Shown here: positions 45,224 through 54,984 of the stretch, in pieces
Position numbering within the stretch: the first letter of the stretch is position 1
Layout: every line of letters begins with the position of its first letter
Source: Echinicola strongylocentroti
GTDB taxonomy: Bacteria > Bacteroidota > Bacteroidia > Cytophagales > Cyclobacteriaceae
NCBI RefSeq assembly: GCF_003260975.1
Contig: NZ_CP030041.1
Location: forward strand, 558,001-622,000
DNA: 64,000 nt
Reading direction: 5' to 3'
The notes under the pieces: model-generated
The model's database searches: none
What the model was told of the DNA's origin: nothing
The model's input: the letters and a program-made list of their open reading frames with translations, nothing else
Made by a program: the position numbers and the translations under genes

Positions 45224-46771
45224 TTATTTAAGAGCTAGTTCCTTTTTTTTAGTTACTTTTTGTTTGATCTTCAAGATGCCCTTGCTGACAATTTCCCTTT
45301 CGTCCTCACATAGTCCCCAGAGATAAATGGCCACAGAAGTCCCTAACACAGCAAGTGTAATGGTCAGTAAAAACCTGAAAGGGAAATCAAAAAGGTTAAT
45401 GGAAAGCAGACAAATGGTCATCAGCACCAACAATGGGACTACTTCCTTATAAATGACCCTTTCCAGGTATCGCTGCACAGAGAGCCCTGCCAAAAGGTGA
45501 AGGAAATATAACCTCAGACAACAAGCGATGAATTCTACCACGATATATCCTGCCAAAACGGAATAAGCAGCAAAGCCCATTTTCAACAGCAAAAAAGCCA
45601 AGGGAAGGTTTAGCAGCAGGACACTTCCCACCGTGGCTTGATAGGCCTTGATCCGACCGGTTGCCTGAATAGCGGATTGCAGACCAATGGTCAATTGATT
45701 GATGATAGCCCCTACCAAGACCATTTTGCAAAATATCGCAGCATAATCGGGGACTTCTTTTAGCCATACGGCCAGTATATTGTCCATTTCGAAAATGAAA
45801 GGAACGGCAACAATGCTCAGCAGAAAAAAGCCAAACTTGCTGGCAATCAAAGCCAGTCTCAGCATCCTTTTTCTATCTCCATTGCCCTCACTTTTCATGA
45901 TCTGGGGGTTGATGGATTTCAGCATAGTAGTCGATAAAAACATCAACTGCCCTCCCACTTGATTGGCAATGGCATAAGCCGAATTGATAATAGCCCCGAA
46001 GAACAAGTTCAAGATCACGGCCAGCCCCTGTGTCCTACCCAAGCTGCACAATGAGCCGAACAGGTTCCAGCTGGCATAGGCGCCCAGTTCTTTAAGCATT
46101 TTTTTGTCAATACCCTGACGGTTTTTCAGCTTACACTCCTCATAGACCCTGATACAGTACAAGGCATATCCTGTAAAACTGATGCTGCTGATGCCTGCCA
46201 TCATTAAACCGTACACCACCAGCTTATCATCGGCAGAATGGTACAGTGAGATGGCAATGGCCAGCTTCAATAGGACTTCCAAAATATTGATCAGTGCCAC
46301 ATAAATCATATTCTCATGCGCCACGAGGGAGCCATTATACGGCACTGATAAAATCAAAAAGAACACATTGATGGCCATAAAGCGATAGACCGTTTTGGCC
46401 TCATCCAGCTTATCCAAGGGGATATTTAGAAAACCATCAAACAAGAACAGCCCAGCTATTTCCAGCAAGATCAAAATGACCACACCCAAAATCAGGTGAA
46501 AGAACAGGCTGTTCCAAAAGATTTTGGCCTGCATTACCTTGTCGTTTTTGCCTTGGAAGAAGGATAAAAAACGCTGGGTGGACGTAGCCATGGCGTTTTT
46601 CAAGAAGGAAAGCATTACTATTACTCCAGCAATCAGGTTAAATATCCCATAATCCTCTGCCCCCAAAGCATCAAGGACTATGCGTGTGGTAAACAGCGAT
46701 ATGCATACCGTTACTATGATCCGGCCATACAATATCCCCGTATTAAAAACTACCCTGTTGGCTGCATTCAT
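45224..46771 (-). CDS. Wzx-like polysaccharide flippase (MOP superfamily)
   Basis: This 515-residue membrane protein has about 12-14 hydrophobic segments of the MOP/Wzx type, moving lipid-linked repeat units across the cytoplasmic membrane. Blocks include RVVFNTGILYGRIIVTVCIS, LGAEDYGIFNLIAGVIVMLS, ATSTQRFLSFFQGK and a short basic C-terminus (KIKQKVTKKKE). It lies 32 bases after manC. Together with the Wzy-like polymerase and Wzc it defines the export route. Specificity is not predictable. Confidence 0.9.
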   Translation of the reverse strand: MNAANRVVFNTGILYGRIIVTVCISLFTTRIVLDALGAEDYGIFNLIAGVIVMLSFLKNAMATSTQRFLSFFQGKNDKVMQAKIFWNSLFFHLILGVVILILLEIAGLFLFDGFLNIPLDKLDEAKTVYRFMAINVFFLILSVPYNGSLVAHENMIYVALINILEVLLKLAIAISLYHSADDKLVVYGLMMAGISSISFTGYALYCIRVYEECKLKNRQGIDKKMLKELGAYASWNLFGSLCSLGRTQGLAVILNLFFGAIINSAYAIANQVGGQLMFLSTTMLKSINPQIMKSEGNGDRKRMLRLALIASKFGFFLLSIVAVPFIFEMDNILAVWLKEVPDYAAIFCKMVLVGAIINQLTIGLQSAIQATGRIKAYQATVGSVLLLNLPLAFLLLKMGFAAYSVLAGYIVVEFIACCLRLYFLHLLAGLSVQRYLERVIYKEVVPLLVLMTICLLSINLFDFPFRFLLTITLAVLGTSVAIYLWGLCEDEREIVSKGILKIKQKVTKKKELALK

Positions 46772-46803
46772 TGACTTTCCTTAGATAATTTGGTCACTAT
46801 TCT

Positions 46804-47805
46804 TTATAAGACCAGTTCTGGTCGTTCGTTTTCAAGGCGTTGAAAGACTTCTTTGACCTCCTGTGAGTTTTCCTTTTTTAAGGCCAGCACTGCATCATTT
46901 GTAAAGATCAAAAGGGTATCACTCAGCCCGGTAAACTCGATGTGCTTTTCCGTACCGATGACCATATTGCCCGCATCATCGAGGTAGTGCCCCTTTTCTT
47001 TCAAATAGTCATAAATGGCCTCAAAAGACCCCATATCCGACCAGTCAAATGCCGATGGTACTACTTTGATTTTCTCTGATCGCTCCATTACCGCATAGTC
47101 CACCGACAGTGAAGGGATTTTGGTCGACTCCTGCTGAGGTAGGTATATCCCCTTCTTCGACAAAAAAGCACCATAGGAATGGTCAAAAATCTGCGGTTCA
47201 TACCGTCTCAATTCCTCTAGGAACATGCCTGCTCTAAAACAAAACATCCCTGAGTTCCACAAAAATTGTCCGCTCTTGAAAAAAGCGTTGGCCCTTTCCG
47301 GTCCAGGTTTTTCATGAAATCCCAAGACTTCTTCTCCCGCCGTTTCGATATAGCCATAGCCTGTTTCCGGATGCGTAGGCTGCAGGCCAAACGTAACAAT
47401 ATTCCCCTCCTGGGCCAATGTGACTGCGCGGTCTACGGCAGATTCATATGCCGCTCCGGGAGATATTAAATGGTCCGACGGTGTCACAAAAAGCACATCA
47501 TCCTCCTTACACTGAAAGGCAGCAAAGGCAATTGCTGCAGCGGTATTTCTAGGAGCTGCTTCGACCAATTCACTGTATTGGTCGATGTTCAGCTTCCCCA
47601 TATCTGCTCTGGACAGTTCAAAATTATCTTTGTTGCCCACGATAAGGACCTCATCGACCAACTCCAGGTTCCTTGAAACCGTTCGTTGAAAGAGTGTTTC
47701 TCCTTCAAAAATAGGCAAATACTGCTTAGGGCGGCTTTTGCGGGACAGCGGCCATAGGCGGCTGCCTACCCCACCGGACAGGACGACATTAACAACACTG
47801 CTCAT
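46804..47805 (-). CDS. manC: Mannose-1-phosphate guanylyltransferase
   Basis: This 333-residue nucleotidyltransferase makes GDP-mannose from GTP and mannose-1-phosphate. The pyrophosphorylase signature [20 protein letters not shown] lies at about 8-27. [52 protein letters not shown] with the active-site Lys region, [12 protein letters not shown] and DYAVMERS follow. It lacks the C-terminal isomerase domain of bifunctional enzymes, so mannose-6-phosphate isomerase must come from elsewhere. Its start overlaps the stop of the UDP-xylose synthase gene by four bases. Its presence predicts mannose or a mannose-derived sugar in the polymer. Confidence 0.93.
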   Translation of the reverse strand: MSSVVNVVLSGGVGSRLWPLSRKSRPKQYLPIFEGETLFQRTVSRNLELVDEVLIVGNKDNFELSRADMGKLNIDQYSELVEAAPRNTAAAIAFAAFQCKEDDVLFVTPSDHLISPGAAYESAVDRAVTLAQEGNIVTFGLQPTHPETGYGYIETAGEEVLGFHEKPGPERANAFFKSGQFLWNSGMFCFRAGMFLEELRRYEPQIFDHSYGAFLSKKGIYLPQQESTKIPSLSVDYAVMERSEKIKVVPSAFDWSDMGSFEAIYDYLKEKGHYLDDAGNMVIGTEKHIEFTGLSDTLLIFTNDAVLALKKENSQEVKEVFQRLENERPELVL

Positions 47806-48746
47806 ACTGGCACTTGTAGGATTTTATCAAAGTAATTGATGGTTTCGATCAGGCCCTCTCTCAAGCGTATCCTTGGCTCCCAACCCAGTTCCTTTTTGGC
47901 CATGTGAATGATGGGTTGGCGCTGCATAGGGTCATCCTGCGGCAAAGGAAGGAACTTGAGACGACTACTGCTTCCTACCAAATCGAGTATCTGTTCTGCA
48001 AGTTCCAACATCGTAAACTCTCCCGGATTGCCAATATTGACGGGACCTGTAAACCCATCTCTTGAATTCATCAGCCGGTACATCCCCTCGATAAGATCCT
48101 CCACATAACAAAAGCTTCTTGTCTGCATCCCATCACCAAAAATGGTTATATCTTCTCCTTTGAGCGCTTGAACGATAAAGTTACTTACCACTCTACCGTC
48201 ATTGGGGTGCATGCGTGGGCCATAGGTATTGAATATTCTCATCACTTTGATATCCACGCCATGCTGTCTATGATAATCAAAGAACAAGGTCTCAGCACAG
48301 CGTTTTCCTTCATCATAGCATGCCCTGATCCCAGTCGTATTGACACTTCCCTTGTAGCTCTCTGGCTGTGGGTGGAGCTCAGGGTCTCCATAAACCTCCG
48401 ATGTACTGGCTTGCAGGATCTTTACCTTAAGCCGCTTGGCCAACCCTAGCATGTTGATGGCACCGATCACAGAGGTCTTGGCTGTCTGGACTGGATCAAA
48501 TTGATAATGAACGGGGCTCGCTGGACATGCCAGGTTATAGATCTCATCTACCTCTACATACAGGGGAAAAGTAATATCATGGCGGAGAAATTCGAAATTT
48601 TTCTCATCCAACAAATGATGGATATTAGATTTCCTTCCTGTGAAAAGGTTGTCTGCACAGAGCACTTCATTCCCTTCCTTTAACAGCCTATCGCAGAGGT
48701 GGGACCCTAAAAACCCCGATCCTCCAGTCACTAAAACTCTTTTCAT
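47802..48746 (-). CDS. uxs: UDP-glucuronate decarboxylase (UDP-xylose synthase)
   Basis: This 314-residue short-chain dehydrogenase-type enzyme converts UDP-glucuronate to UDP-xylose. The N-terminal motif [19 protein letters not shown] binds NAD+. [65 protein letters not shown] (Tyr-x-x-x-Lys) and [20 protein letters not shown] are all hallmark UXS blocks. A longer frame reaches 48803, but ATG 48746 places the Rossmann motif at the N-terminus as in the family. It is the first gene of the 17 kb main capsule operon, after a 543-base leader. Confidence 0.94.
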   Translation of the reverse strand: MKRVLVTGGSGFLGSHLCDRLLKEGNEVLCADNLFTGRKSNIHHLLDEKNFEFLRHDITFPLYVEVDEIYNLACPASPVHYQFDPVQTAKTSVIGAINMLGLAKRLKVKILQASTSEVYGDPELHPQPESYKGSVNTTGIRACYDEGKRCAETLFFDYHRQHGVDIKVMRIFNTYGPRMHPNDGRVVSNFIVQALKGEDITIFGDGMQTRSFCYVEDLIEGMYRLMNSRDGFTGPVNIGNPGEFTMLELAEQILDLVGSSSRLKFLPLPQDDPMQRQPIIHMAKKELGWEPRIRLREGLIETINYFDKILQVPV

Positions 48747-48835
48747 CTTTTGCTTTAAATAGTGAATAAATAGTAACGTTTCTTTGTCTTCTCTTTGGGG
48801 CAATCCCTCCTCTCAAAGGCGCCCCCAATGCTATC

Positions 48836-48899
48836 TTAAACCCGGAACCTGCATTAGCCAACCTATTGCGGTAACGAGTCCTAATGTATAAACCGGGTC
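48836..48899. mobile_element. Family 2 transposon-like repeat, copy c (ends only, 64 bp)
   Basis: TTAAACCCGGAACCTGCATT at the left and GTCCTAATGTATAAACCGGG at the right are the two family 2 ends with almost no interior. It lies in the leader of the main capsule operon, 90 bases upstream of the uxs start. An internal deletion of a longer element would explain it. Confidence 0.65.
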
Positions 48900-49289
48900 A
48901 AAAACCTAGTGGATGACCTAAGCATAAGGGGGATAAACATCTCGACCGGATACAGCTTCGCCCCGTCAGTCCCATCTGCTAGGTACTTAAAAAAGACACT
49001 TTTAATAAGATTATATATTTTAAATATAATATTAATAAATGTTAAATAAATACGTTTATTAATATAAATTCATTGTTTATTAATGAAGTGGTCAGTTTTG
49101 ATAACTAAGTGAAAAAAGGCCTAAATACCTTATTATTCCACCACCACATCACCACAACCAGCTGCATATTCCGAGAATAATCTGCTGTCCCAAAACAGGC
49201 TAAGTAAGCTTTCAAAGCGTCCCTACTGGACCTATTTCGGGACACTCTGAAAACTCAACTACCAACAAAAAAAGTGAGGTTATTTTGAT
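48900..49289. other. Leader of the main capsule operon with AT-rich segment
   Basis: No gene is seen. From 49005 to about 49090 the sequence is almost entirely A and T. On the minus strand it contains AATAAACGTATTT (49060-49048), a motif shared with the AT-rich leaders near 53773 and 57089. This is the likely promoter region of the uxs-manC-wzx operon, giving an untranslated leader of about 250-300 bases. Confidence 0.45.
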
Positions 49290-51728
49290 TCATTTCTTAC
49301 CGACCAGCTTTCCGAGCCAATTGGTCTCTTTTTCCTCGTTATCATGGTATCCGTAGCCATTTTTGCCATAGCCATAGCTGTACCCATAGGTATATCCATA
49401 ACTGCCCACATCGAAGTGGACATCATTGAACAAGGAATACATTTTCTTCACGCCGCCTTTCTCTATCAGTCCTTTAAGGATCTGAATATTGGTTTTTGGC
49501 GAATAATTTTGTCTGAAAACAAAGATGTTGATATCGGCCAGGGAAAAGAGTTCTTTGGTTTCTGATACCAGTCCCACGGGTGCACAGTCGAGGATGACCA
49601 TATCATACTCGGTCTTTATATCGTCCACGAGTTCTCTAAAGTAATCCTGCGCCAGTAGTTCGGCTGGATTTGGAGGAATCGGGCCCGATAAGAGCACGTC
49701 CAGGTTTTCATAGCCAGAAGGCTTCACGGCTTCTCGCCATGGCATGCCCACACTCAAACAGGAGCTCACCCCACGGTCATTGATCATTCCAAATTCCTCA
49801 GCAATCTTTGGTTTGCGAAGATCCAGGCCTACCAGGATGGTTTTCTTTCCCATCATGGCATAAACAGAAGCCAGGTTAATGGCACAAAATGTCTTGCCTT
49901 CTCCAGAGATAGATGAAGTAAACAGAATCGTTAGTTTCTGGGAGCCAGGGCTTAAAAACGCCATGTCTGCACGTAAACTCCTGAAGTTTTCCGAAATGGT
50001 AGATTTTGGTTTTTTGAGCACGGTGAGTTCCCTGTCCTTTTGGGAAGTGTCCCTTCCAATCATCCCGATCAATGGTGCACTGACCTGTTCTTCCAACTCT
50101 TTGGGGTCTTCCAGCTTATTATTGAGGAAATTGCGGACGAATAGTATCCCTACAGGAAAAAACAGTCCGAAAAAGGCCCCCAAAACCAAGTTGATCATTG
50201 TTTTTGGCGCTACTGGTTTCTCTGCTGCCCTGGCTGTATCAAGGATGGAATTTTTTGGTGTGTTGGAGGCTAAGACAATTTGTGATTCCGCCCTTTTTTG
50301 GAGGAGGTAAAGGTAGATATTCTCATTAATGGAAAACTTACGCTGAATACCAAGTAGGTTTCTTTCCGTTTCGGGAAGCTTATTGATTTCTTGCTCCACC
50401 TGATAAATCCTATTGCTGATTTCAGAAAGTGCGCTTTGGGTATTTCTGATGGCTGATTTGGTGTTTTCCAAAACTGACTGCCGGGTAGTGGCTATTTGGT
50501 TATCTATCTGCTCCAACGCAGGAGTGGAAGACGAATAAGTGGATTTAAGCCTAAGGCGTTCTGTCTGGAGTTCAGATAGCTTTACCACCAGGCTATTCAG
50601 CAAGGGGTCTGCATTACCGATGATGGACGGGGCTACTAGACCATTTCCTCCTTCCCCGTTCAGGTAATCTTCCAAGGTATGATAATAGTCAAGCTTTAGT
50701 TCAATTTCACTTTTCTGCTTTTCATAGTCCTGGAGCCGCTCAAAAATCATCACCCCTTCTTCACTAAGGTTAAATACATGGTTTTTGCTGCGATATTCTT
50801 GTAGGCGATTTTCAAAATAGGTCAGGGAATCAGTGATTCCGTTGAGTTGCTCATCGATAAATTTGATCGTATTGGCAGTTGCTTTGTTTTTTTCGCTGAG
50901 CTCCCGCTCCAAGTACACCCTCATGAGCTTATTGATAAAATCCTGCCCCAGCTTTCTGATAGGTGTTTCCATGCTGACCTGAAGAATCGAGGCCAATTTA
51001 TTGGTTGGCGCTATATCGATGGCCTTTTGGTATTTCAACACCTGAGAATGGGTATCCGAAAACTTGAAATAAACTTTGTCGCCAGGTTGGGCTGCCTGGT
51101 TCTCAATGGTAAAATCAAAATATTTCCCTTTTATATTGTCCCCAAACTGATGCTTTCCCTCCAGTCCTTTTAGCTCTTCTTCAAGTTCCATTTTGTAGTA
51201 AGGATCATGAGGATTATAACTATAAAATCCGTCATCATCTATGGACAGCTGGTAGCTGGTAGGGCTGGTCACCTCGAGCTTCAGCATCCCTCCCACCAGC
51301 TGGGCAGTTCCCCAATCTACGTTTATATCAAAAGGAACATTACCATATTTCGGTTGCTTTTTGATCATTCCTTCTTCAAAAAAAGACACGTTCAGCTTCA
51401 GTTCCTCTACCACTTGTTCTGTCAGCGCATAGGACGATAGTATGCCGATCTCATTTTCAATATTGTTCTTTGGTTGGAAAAGGGACCCCGCTTCCAAAAA
51501 GTCTGCTCCAAGGTCTTGTGATTCCTCACCTACCAATACCGAACCATTCACCTTGTAGATGGGCGTCATCATTTTACTGGCCACATAGGCCAATAAAATT
51601 CCTAGAAAAGTACATGCAGCTATCACTTTCCAGTGTCGCATGTAATTAAACAAAATGGTCTTTACATCCACATCTTCCTCATTGCTTAGCTCTGGAAGTT
51701 GATTCATATGGGTGTTTTTCGCTGACAT
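49290..51728 (-). CDS. wzc: Wzc-like polysaccharide co-polymerase with tyrosine autokinase domain
   Basis: This 812-residue inner-membrane protein controls chain length and export. The N-terminal Wzz-type domain has a first membrane segment at about 33-52 (VIAACTFLGILLAYVASKMM), a long coiled-coil periplasmic part (about 270-460) and a second membrane segment at about 505-525. The BY-kinase domain follows, with Walker A in TSSISGEGKTFCAINLA (Gly609), Walker A' LVGLDLRKPK, and Walker B MVILDCAP. The C-terminal tail GSYGYTYGYSYGYGKNGYGY is very tyrosine-rich, the phosphorylation cluster. It follows wza after seven bases. No cognate phosphatase gene lies in the window. Confidence 0.95.
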   Translation of the reverse strand: MSAKNTHMNQLPELSNEEDVDVKTILFNYMRHWKVIAACTFLGILLAYVASKMMTPIYKVNGSVLVGEESQDLGADFLEAGSLFQPKNNIENEIGILSSYALTEQVVEELKLNVSFFEEGMIKKQPKYGNVPFDINVDWGTAQLVGGMLKLEVTSPTSYQLSIDDDGFYSYNPHDPYYKMELEEELKGLEGKHQFGDNIKGKYFDFTIENQAAQPGDKVYFKFSDTHSQVLKYQKAIDIAPTNKLASILQVSMETPIRKLGQDFINKLMRVYLERELSEKNKATANTIKFIDEQLNGITDSLTYFENRLQEYRSKNHVFNLSEEGVMIFERLQDYEKQKSEIELKLDYYHTLEDYLNGEGGNGLVAPSIIGNADPLLNSLVVKLSELQTERLRLKSTYSSSTPALEQIDNQIATTRQSVLENTKSAIRNTQSALSEISNRIYQVEQEINKLPETERNLLGIQRKFSINENIYLYLLQKRAESQIVLASNTPKNSILDTARAAEKPVAPKTMINLVLGAFFGLFFPVGILFVRNFLNNKLEDPKELEEQVSAPLIGMIGRDTSQKDRELTVLKKPKSTISENFRSLRADMAFLSPGSQKLTILFTSSISGEGKTFCAINLASVYAMMGKKTILVGLDLRKPKIAEEFGMINDRGVSSCLSVGMPWREAVKPSGYENLDVLLSGPIPPNPAELLAQDYFRELVDDIKTEYDMVILDCAPVGLVSETKELFSLADINIFVFRQNYSPKTNIQILKGLIEKGGVKKMYSLFNDVHFDVGSYGYTYGYSYGYGKNGYGYHDNEEKETNWLGKLVGKK

Positions 51729-51735
51729 AGGCTGG

Positions 51736-52557
51736 TTAATTGAATAAATTTAGAAGTAAGGCCAAAGCTGTAATAGAAGAAGTAATCAGTGTAAGGGTCT
51801 GGGTGGCGTTGACCCCTGATCCGATCTCTCTCACTTTCATGGGCTCAGCATAGATCTGATCATTTGGCTGAATAAAATAATAAGGGGATTCGATGATATG
51901 TCTGTCGTTTAGATTGATCCGGTGCAGTTTCGTCCCGTCCGGATATTGGCGAATCAGTAACACCTCATCCCTTTTGGCTACTGTACTGAGATCCCCTGCC
52001 TGGGCGATGGCCTCAAAAATGGTCATACGATCCTGAAGCACTACATATTTTCCGGGATGCCTAAACTCTCCGATAGCAGAAAACCTAATTCCACCGAGCT
52101 TTACCCGCACATAATATTCAGAAGACAAGTAGCTCTTTAGTTTCTCTTGGACTTTTACCCTTACCTCATCCACAGTAAGGTTCATCACGTTAAGTTCTCC
52201 TATAATTGGGATCCTGACATTACCTCTATCGTCTACGGTATAGCCCGTCATATAGTATATATCTCCGCCCGTTTGGGCAATTTGCCCCATCATCATACTA
52301 CTGGAAGAGGTGGAATTGCTACTATTAAAGCCAAACTCAATCAAATCCTCTGCTGTCATCACCTGAATATCAATAATATCATTGTATTGCAACCGGTATT
52401 CGGGACGCTCATATTGGATCATGGTTTCGTCAGGAATCTCTTCCTTTCCTTCTAGATTCTGGAGGTAAATCACCTTCTCATTGGGCACACATGAAAAGAC
52501 GGCAAAACTAAATAACAGTACCAGCGGCACCGCTATGGATCTCAAAGTTGTGGTCAT
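51736..52557 (-). CDS. wza: Wza-like polysaccharide export lipoprotein
   Basis: This 273-residue outer-membrane export protein has a lipoprotein signal ending in Cys23 (AVFSC). The poly_export block YRLQYNDIIDIQVMTAEDL is followed by VDDRGNVRIPIIGELNVMNL and SLBB-type repeats (IRFSAIGEFRHPGKYVVLQ, MTIFEAIAQAGDLSTVAKRD). A hydrophobic C-terminal segment (about 250-272) could be the membrane helix. It begins a wza-wzc operon, preceded by a 1.6 kb non-coding stretch. With Wzc it forms the trans-envelope channel for the polymer. Confidence 0.93.
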   Translation of the reverse strand: MTTTLRSIAVPLVLLFSFAVFSCVPNEKVIYLQNLEGKEEIPDETMIQYERPEYRLQYNDIIDIQVMTAEDLIEFGFNSSNSTSSSSMMMGQIAQTGGDIYYMTGYTVDDRGNVRIPIIGELNVMNLTVDEVRVKVQEKLKSYLSSEYYVRVKLGGIRFSAIGEFRHPGKYVVLQDRMTIFEAIAQAGDLSTVAKRDEVLLIRQYPDGTKLHRINLNDRHIIESPYYFIQPNDQIYAEPMKVREIGSGVNATQTLTLITSSITALALLLNLFN

Positions 52558-52682
52558 AATAGTTAGTTAAATAAAGGCTATGGTTTTTGAATGCAGTATG
52601 CTAGCTTTTCAGTTATTGTTGCTAAAAAAGCTCATAGATGGAGTAGTATTACTGAATTAGCTGACCCGATCAACGGGACTGC

Positions 52683-52918
52683 TTAAACCCGGAATATGCA
52701 TTAGCCGATCTATGCGGTCTGAAACCGCTTCAAAATCAGTCGCTACGCTGCTGTTTTTGGTCCTATCCGGCCGGCAGACTGTTCACCATCAGTCCCAGCT
52801 GATCCCAAGCAGGGCAGATGATTCGATCTTCAAACAGCTTGATTAGTTGCACTTTAAGCTCTTCCAGACACCAGTCTGGGCAGGCTGTAGCGATTCCTAA
52901 TACATAATCAAGGTTAAA
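52683..52918. mobile_element. Family 2 transposon-like repeat, copy d (236 bp)
   Basis: The left end is TTAAACCCGGAATATGCATT, with AGCCGATCTATGCGGTCTGA and CGCTTCAAAATCAG following. The right end is CGATTCCTAATACATAATCA followed by AGGTTAAA. It is the longest clear copy in this leader, with no ORF. It lies 125 bases upstream of wza. Confidence 0.7.
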
Positions 52919-53247
52919 GTGTTTTTGGGCTTATCGTTGGACGAAAATTGGAACGAATCATCCAGAAAGCGAAATTTTCAAAAACATATGCCAGTTTTAG
53001 TAAATCAAAGGTCAAGACGCACTATTCCCATCCCTTCAAAAACCTGAATCACTATAAAATCCTGCTTAAAAATGGGTAAACCGGGCTATTTCACCCTAAT
53101 AAGGCCCTACTGGAAACAAAACTCCAATTTGAAGAAGATGAAACGGCTCTTTTATTTACAAAAAGCCCCATTTAGTACCAAACAAGTAGTAAAAAAGACA
53201 TCTAGGTGATTTTTCATCATCAAAACAACAATTTTATTAACAATTAA
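52919..53247. other. Non-coding stretch upstream of wza
   Basis: No gene or strong structure was found between two family 2 repeats. The sequence is moderately AT-rich with no long ORF on either strand. It may be part of the long wza leader. Confidence 0.35.
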
Positions 53248-53470
53248 TTAAACCCGGAATACACAATAGCCTACCTATTGCGGCCTGAAATTGCTTTAAA
53301 ATCAGCCGCTTCACCACGGGGCACAGACTGTCTCTATTGGGCTAAAGTTACTCTCTCCTACACTCGTGAAAACTCCAGCTGGTTAGCTGCCAACATCCTG
53401 TCTGGCCCACACTTCGTCAGACCTGTCTTAGCCACCCAACAAGCCTGCTTCCTGGCCCAATAAGCGTAAC
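53248..53470. mobile_element. Family 2 transposon-like repeat, copy e (right end unclear)
   Basis: TTAAACCCGGAATACACAAT, then AGCCTACCTATTGCGGCCTG and TTGCTTTAAAATCAGCCGCT, is a clear left part. The right end is probably near AAGCGTAACCCG (about 53463-53474) but is decayed. A 61-codon plus-strand ORF in it has no recognisable product. Confidence 0.55.
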
Positions 53471-53857
53471 CCGAAAAAGCATTATATTAATTACGGTCAT
53501 CGCAAGGACACCTATGAAGACAAAAGTCATCCTTTTGGCCTAATTAATAGTTTGACAATAAATAGGCATATACTTTGTAGTTTATCAACTAAAACAAATT
53601 GCTTATAAACAAAAAACGTCAAATCAATTACAAAATTTGCATTTCGTTAATTATCAATAAATAAAGTGCTTCCTGATTACAATTAATTTACAAATAGGCA
53701 CAAAACATTTACGATTAATTACATATATTGAAAATAAATGCTTATTTGTATAATAAATATTAATAATCATTGAATAAAACGTATTTATAGAATTAGACAA
53801 AGACCAACGAATTAACCCCTTGATTATTTAACAGAGAAAAAAAAACTCAAAACAGGT
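53471..53857. other. AT-rich regulatory region between wza and the LytTR regulator gene
   Basis: From about 53560 to 53800 the sequence is strongly AT-rich. It includes AATAAAACGTATTT (53773-53786), a motif shared with the leaders at 49048 and 57089. Promoters for the leftward wza-wzc operon and the rightward response regulator probably lie here. No gene was recognised. Confidence 0.45.
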
Positions 53858-54010
53858 TTGTACAGCATTTTGGCCACTATACTCCTCCTCCTGACCAACA
53901 CTACTCAACATGTAGATATTATACACAAAAAAATCTACAAGAAAACCCAATGCGGATGGCCAAAAGGAATTTTGCAAACCTTAAATAAAAGCAATTCGCC
54001 CAATAAATAA
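53858..54010 (+). CDS. Possible small membrane peptide (50 residues), uncertain
   Basis: A frame open from 53816 lacks ATG; TTG 53858 would give LYSILATILLLLTNTTQHVD followed by a basic tail, ending at TAA 54008-54010. The hydrophobic segment and Lys-rich flanks (the codons before TTG read KKKLKTG) look like a signal-type peptide. It is 150 bases upstream of the response regulator gene. It may equally be chance or a decayed gene, since no start codon fits the whole segment. Confidence 0.22.
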   Translation: MYSILATILLLLTNTTQHVDIIHKKIYKKTQCGWPKGILQTLNKSNSPNK

Positions 54011-54161
54011 TCTAAGTCAAGCCAGCAAAGTCACCAACATTTTGCTAGCCCAGCGAAGAAAACAATTGACCAACTACTGTCCACCTTCCTGATAGGAATA
54101 TGGATACAGTATCGTTTACCAAAAAATAAAAAATTGACCACGCTTTTAGACTGCCACAATT

Positions 54162-54878
54162 ATGAAGAAAATTTTAATCGTTGAAGACGAGTTAGATTTA
54201 GCAGAAAACTTGGAAGAAATCCTATCTGTATTGGGCTATAACTTGGCCCCGGTAATCTCAGATGGCAACATGGTGCTTGACTACCTAAACTATTCCCAGC
54301 CAGACCTCATCCTTATGGATGTCCTGATAGATGGCGATATGGACGGTATAGACCTGGCAAAAAAAATCAAAGAGAACTACCAAATCCCTATCATATTTTT
54401 AACCGGATATTCTGACAAAATCATTCTTGATCGAATATCCAAAGTCATTTATGAAGGATATTTACTAAAACCTTTCCATATAGAAACCCTTAAAACCTGT
54501 CTTTACCTTACTTTCAAAAACCAAGAAGGCCCTAAACAACAAATCAAACCAAAAACACTGAAAATCAGAGACAAGGGTTTTATGGTTCCAGTACCAGTAG
54601 AGGATATCACGGTACTGGAAGCGGACGGTCTCTATACCAAAATCCATACACTCTCCAAACCTTATACGATTAGGGATATCCTAAAGGATGTCACCGAGAA
54701 ATTGCCTGACGATTCGTTTTTGCGAATCCATAAATCCTTTACGATCAATATCAACCATATCCATGCCTATAATGCAAAGGAACTTACTGTGGGCAATCAA
54801 GTCATCCCAATGAGGAGGGGATTCCTCAAAAAATTAAAAGGCATCTTAGAGGACAGAAAACTGCTCTCTGTCAATTAA
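54162..54878 (+). CDS. LytTR-family response regulator
   Basis: This 238-residue two-domain regulator has a receiver domain (about 1-120; IVEDE with acidic pocket, Asp53 phospho-acceptor in LILMDVLIDG, Thr/Lys in FLTGYS and YLLKPF) and a C-terminal LytTR DNA-binding domain (about 135-236; VPVEDITVLEADGLYTKIHT, FLRIHKSFTININHIHAYNA, VIPMRRGFLKKL). It is the only plus-strand gene in the capsule locus and no histidine kinase adjoins it. Its place between wza-wzc and the epimerase/initial-transferase genes suggests control of capsule expression. Targets are not shown. Confidence 0.92.
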   Translation: MKKILIVEDELDLAENLEEILSVLGYNLAPVISDGNMVLDYLNYSQPDLILMDVLIDGDMDGIDLAKKIKENYQIPIIFLTGYSDKIILDRISKVIYEGYLLKPFHIETLKTCLYLTFKNQEGPKQQIKPKTLKIRDKGFMVPVPVEDITVLEADGLYTKIHTLSKPYTIRDILKDVTEKLPDDSFLRIHKSFTININHIHAYNAKELTVGNQVIPMRRGFLKKLKGILEDRKLLSVN

Positions 54879-54920
54879 CATCAATTCAGGAATCACACTT
54901 TTGAACTGCCCCTTCTTTGG

Positions 54921-54961
54921 GACGGGCCACGGCTTGGCAAGCACCCAAACCGTGGCCCGTC
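54921..54961. terminator. Strong hairpin between convergent genes
   Basis: GACGGGCCACGG (54921-54932) and CCGTGGCCCGTC (54950-54961) form a perfect 12 bp GC-rich stem with a 17-base loop. It lies between the 3' ends of the LytTR regulator (plus) and the epimerase (minus). There is no T-run on either side, so intrinsic termination is possible but not typical. Confidence 0.5.
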
Positions 54962-54984
54962 TAATAACCAACGATCACAGACTG

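Noticed and set aside
53278..53463. 61-codon ORF upstream of wza
   Set aside because: It lies within a family 2 repeat and its start codes for the repeat's conserved part.
54921..54961. Hairpin as a classical intrinsic terminator
   Set aside because: The 12 bp stem is excellent, but neither strand has a T-run after it, so it was kept only as a low-confidence terminator-like hairpin.
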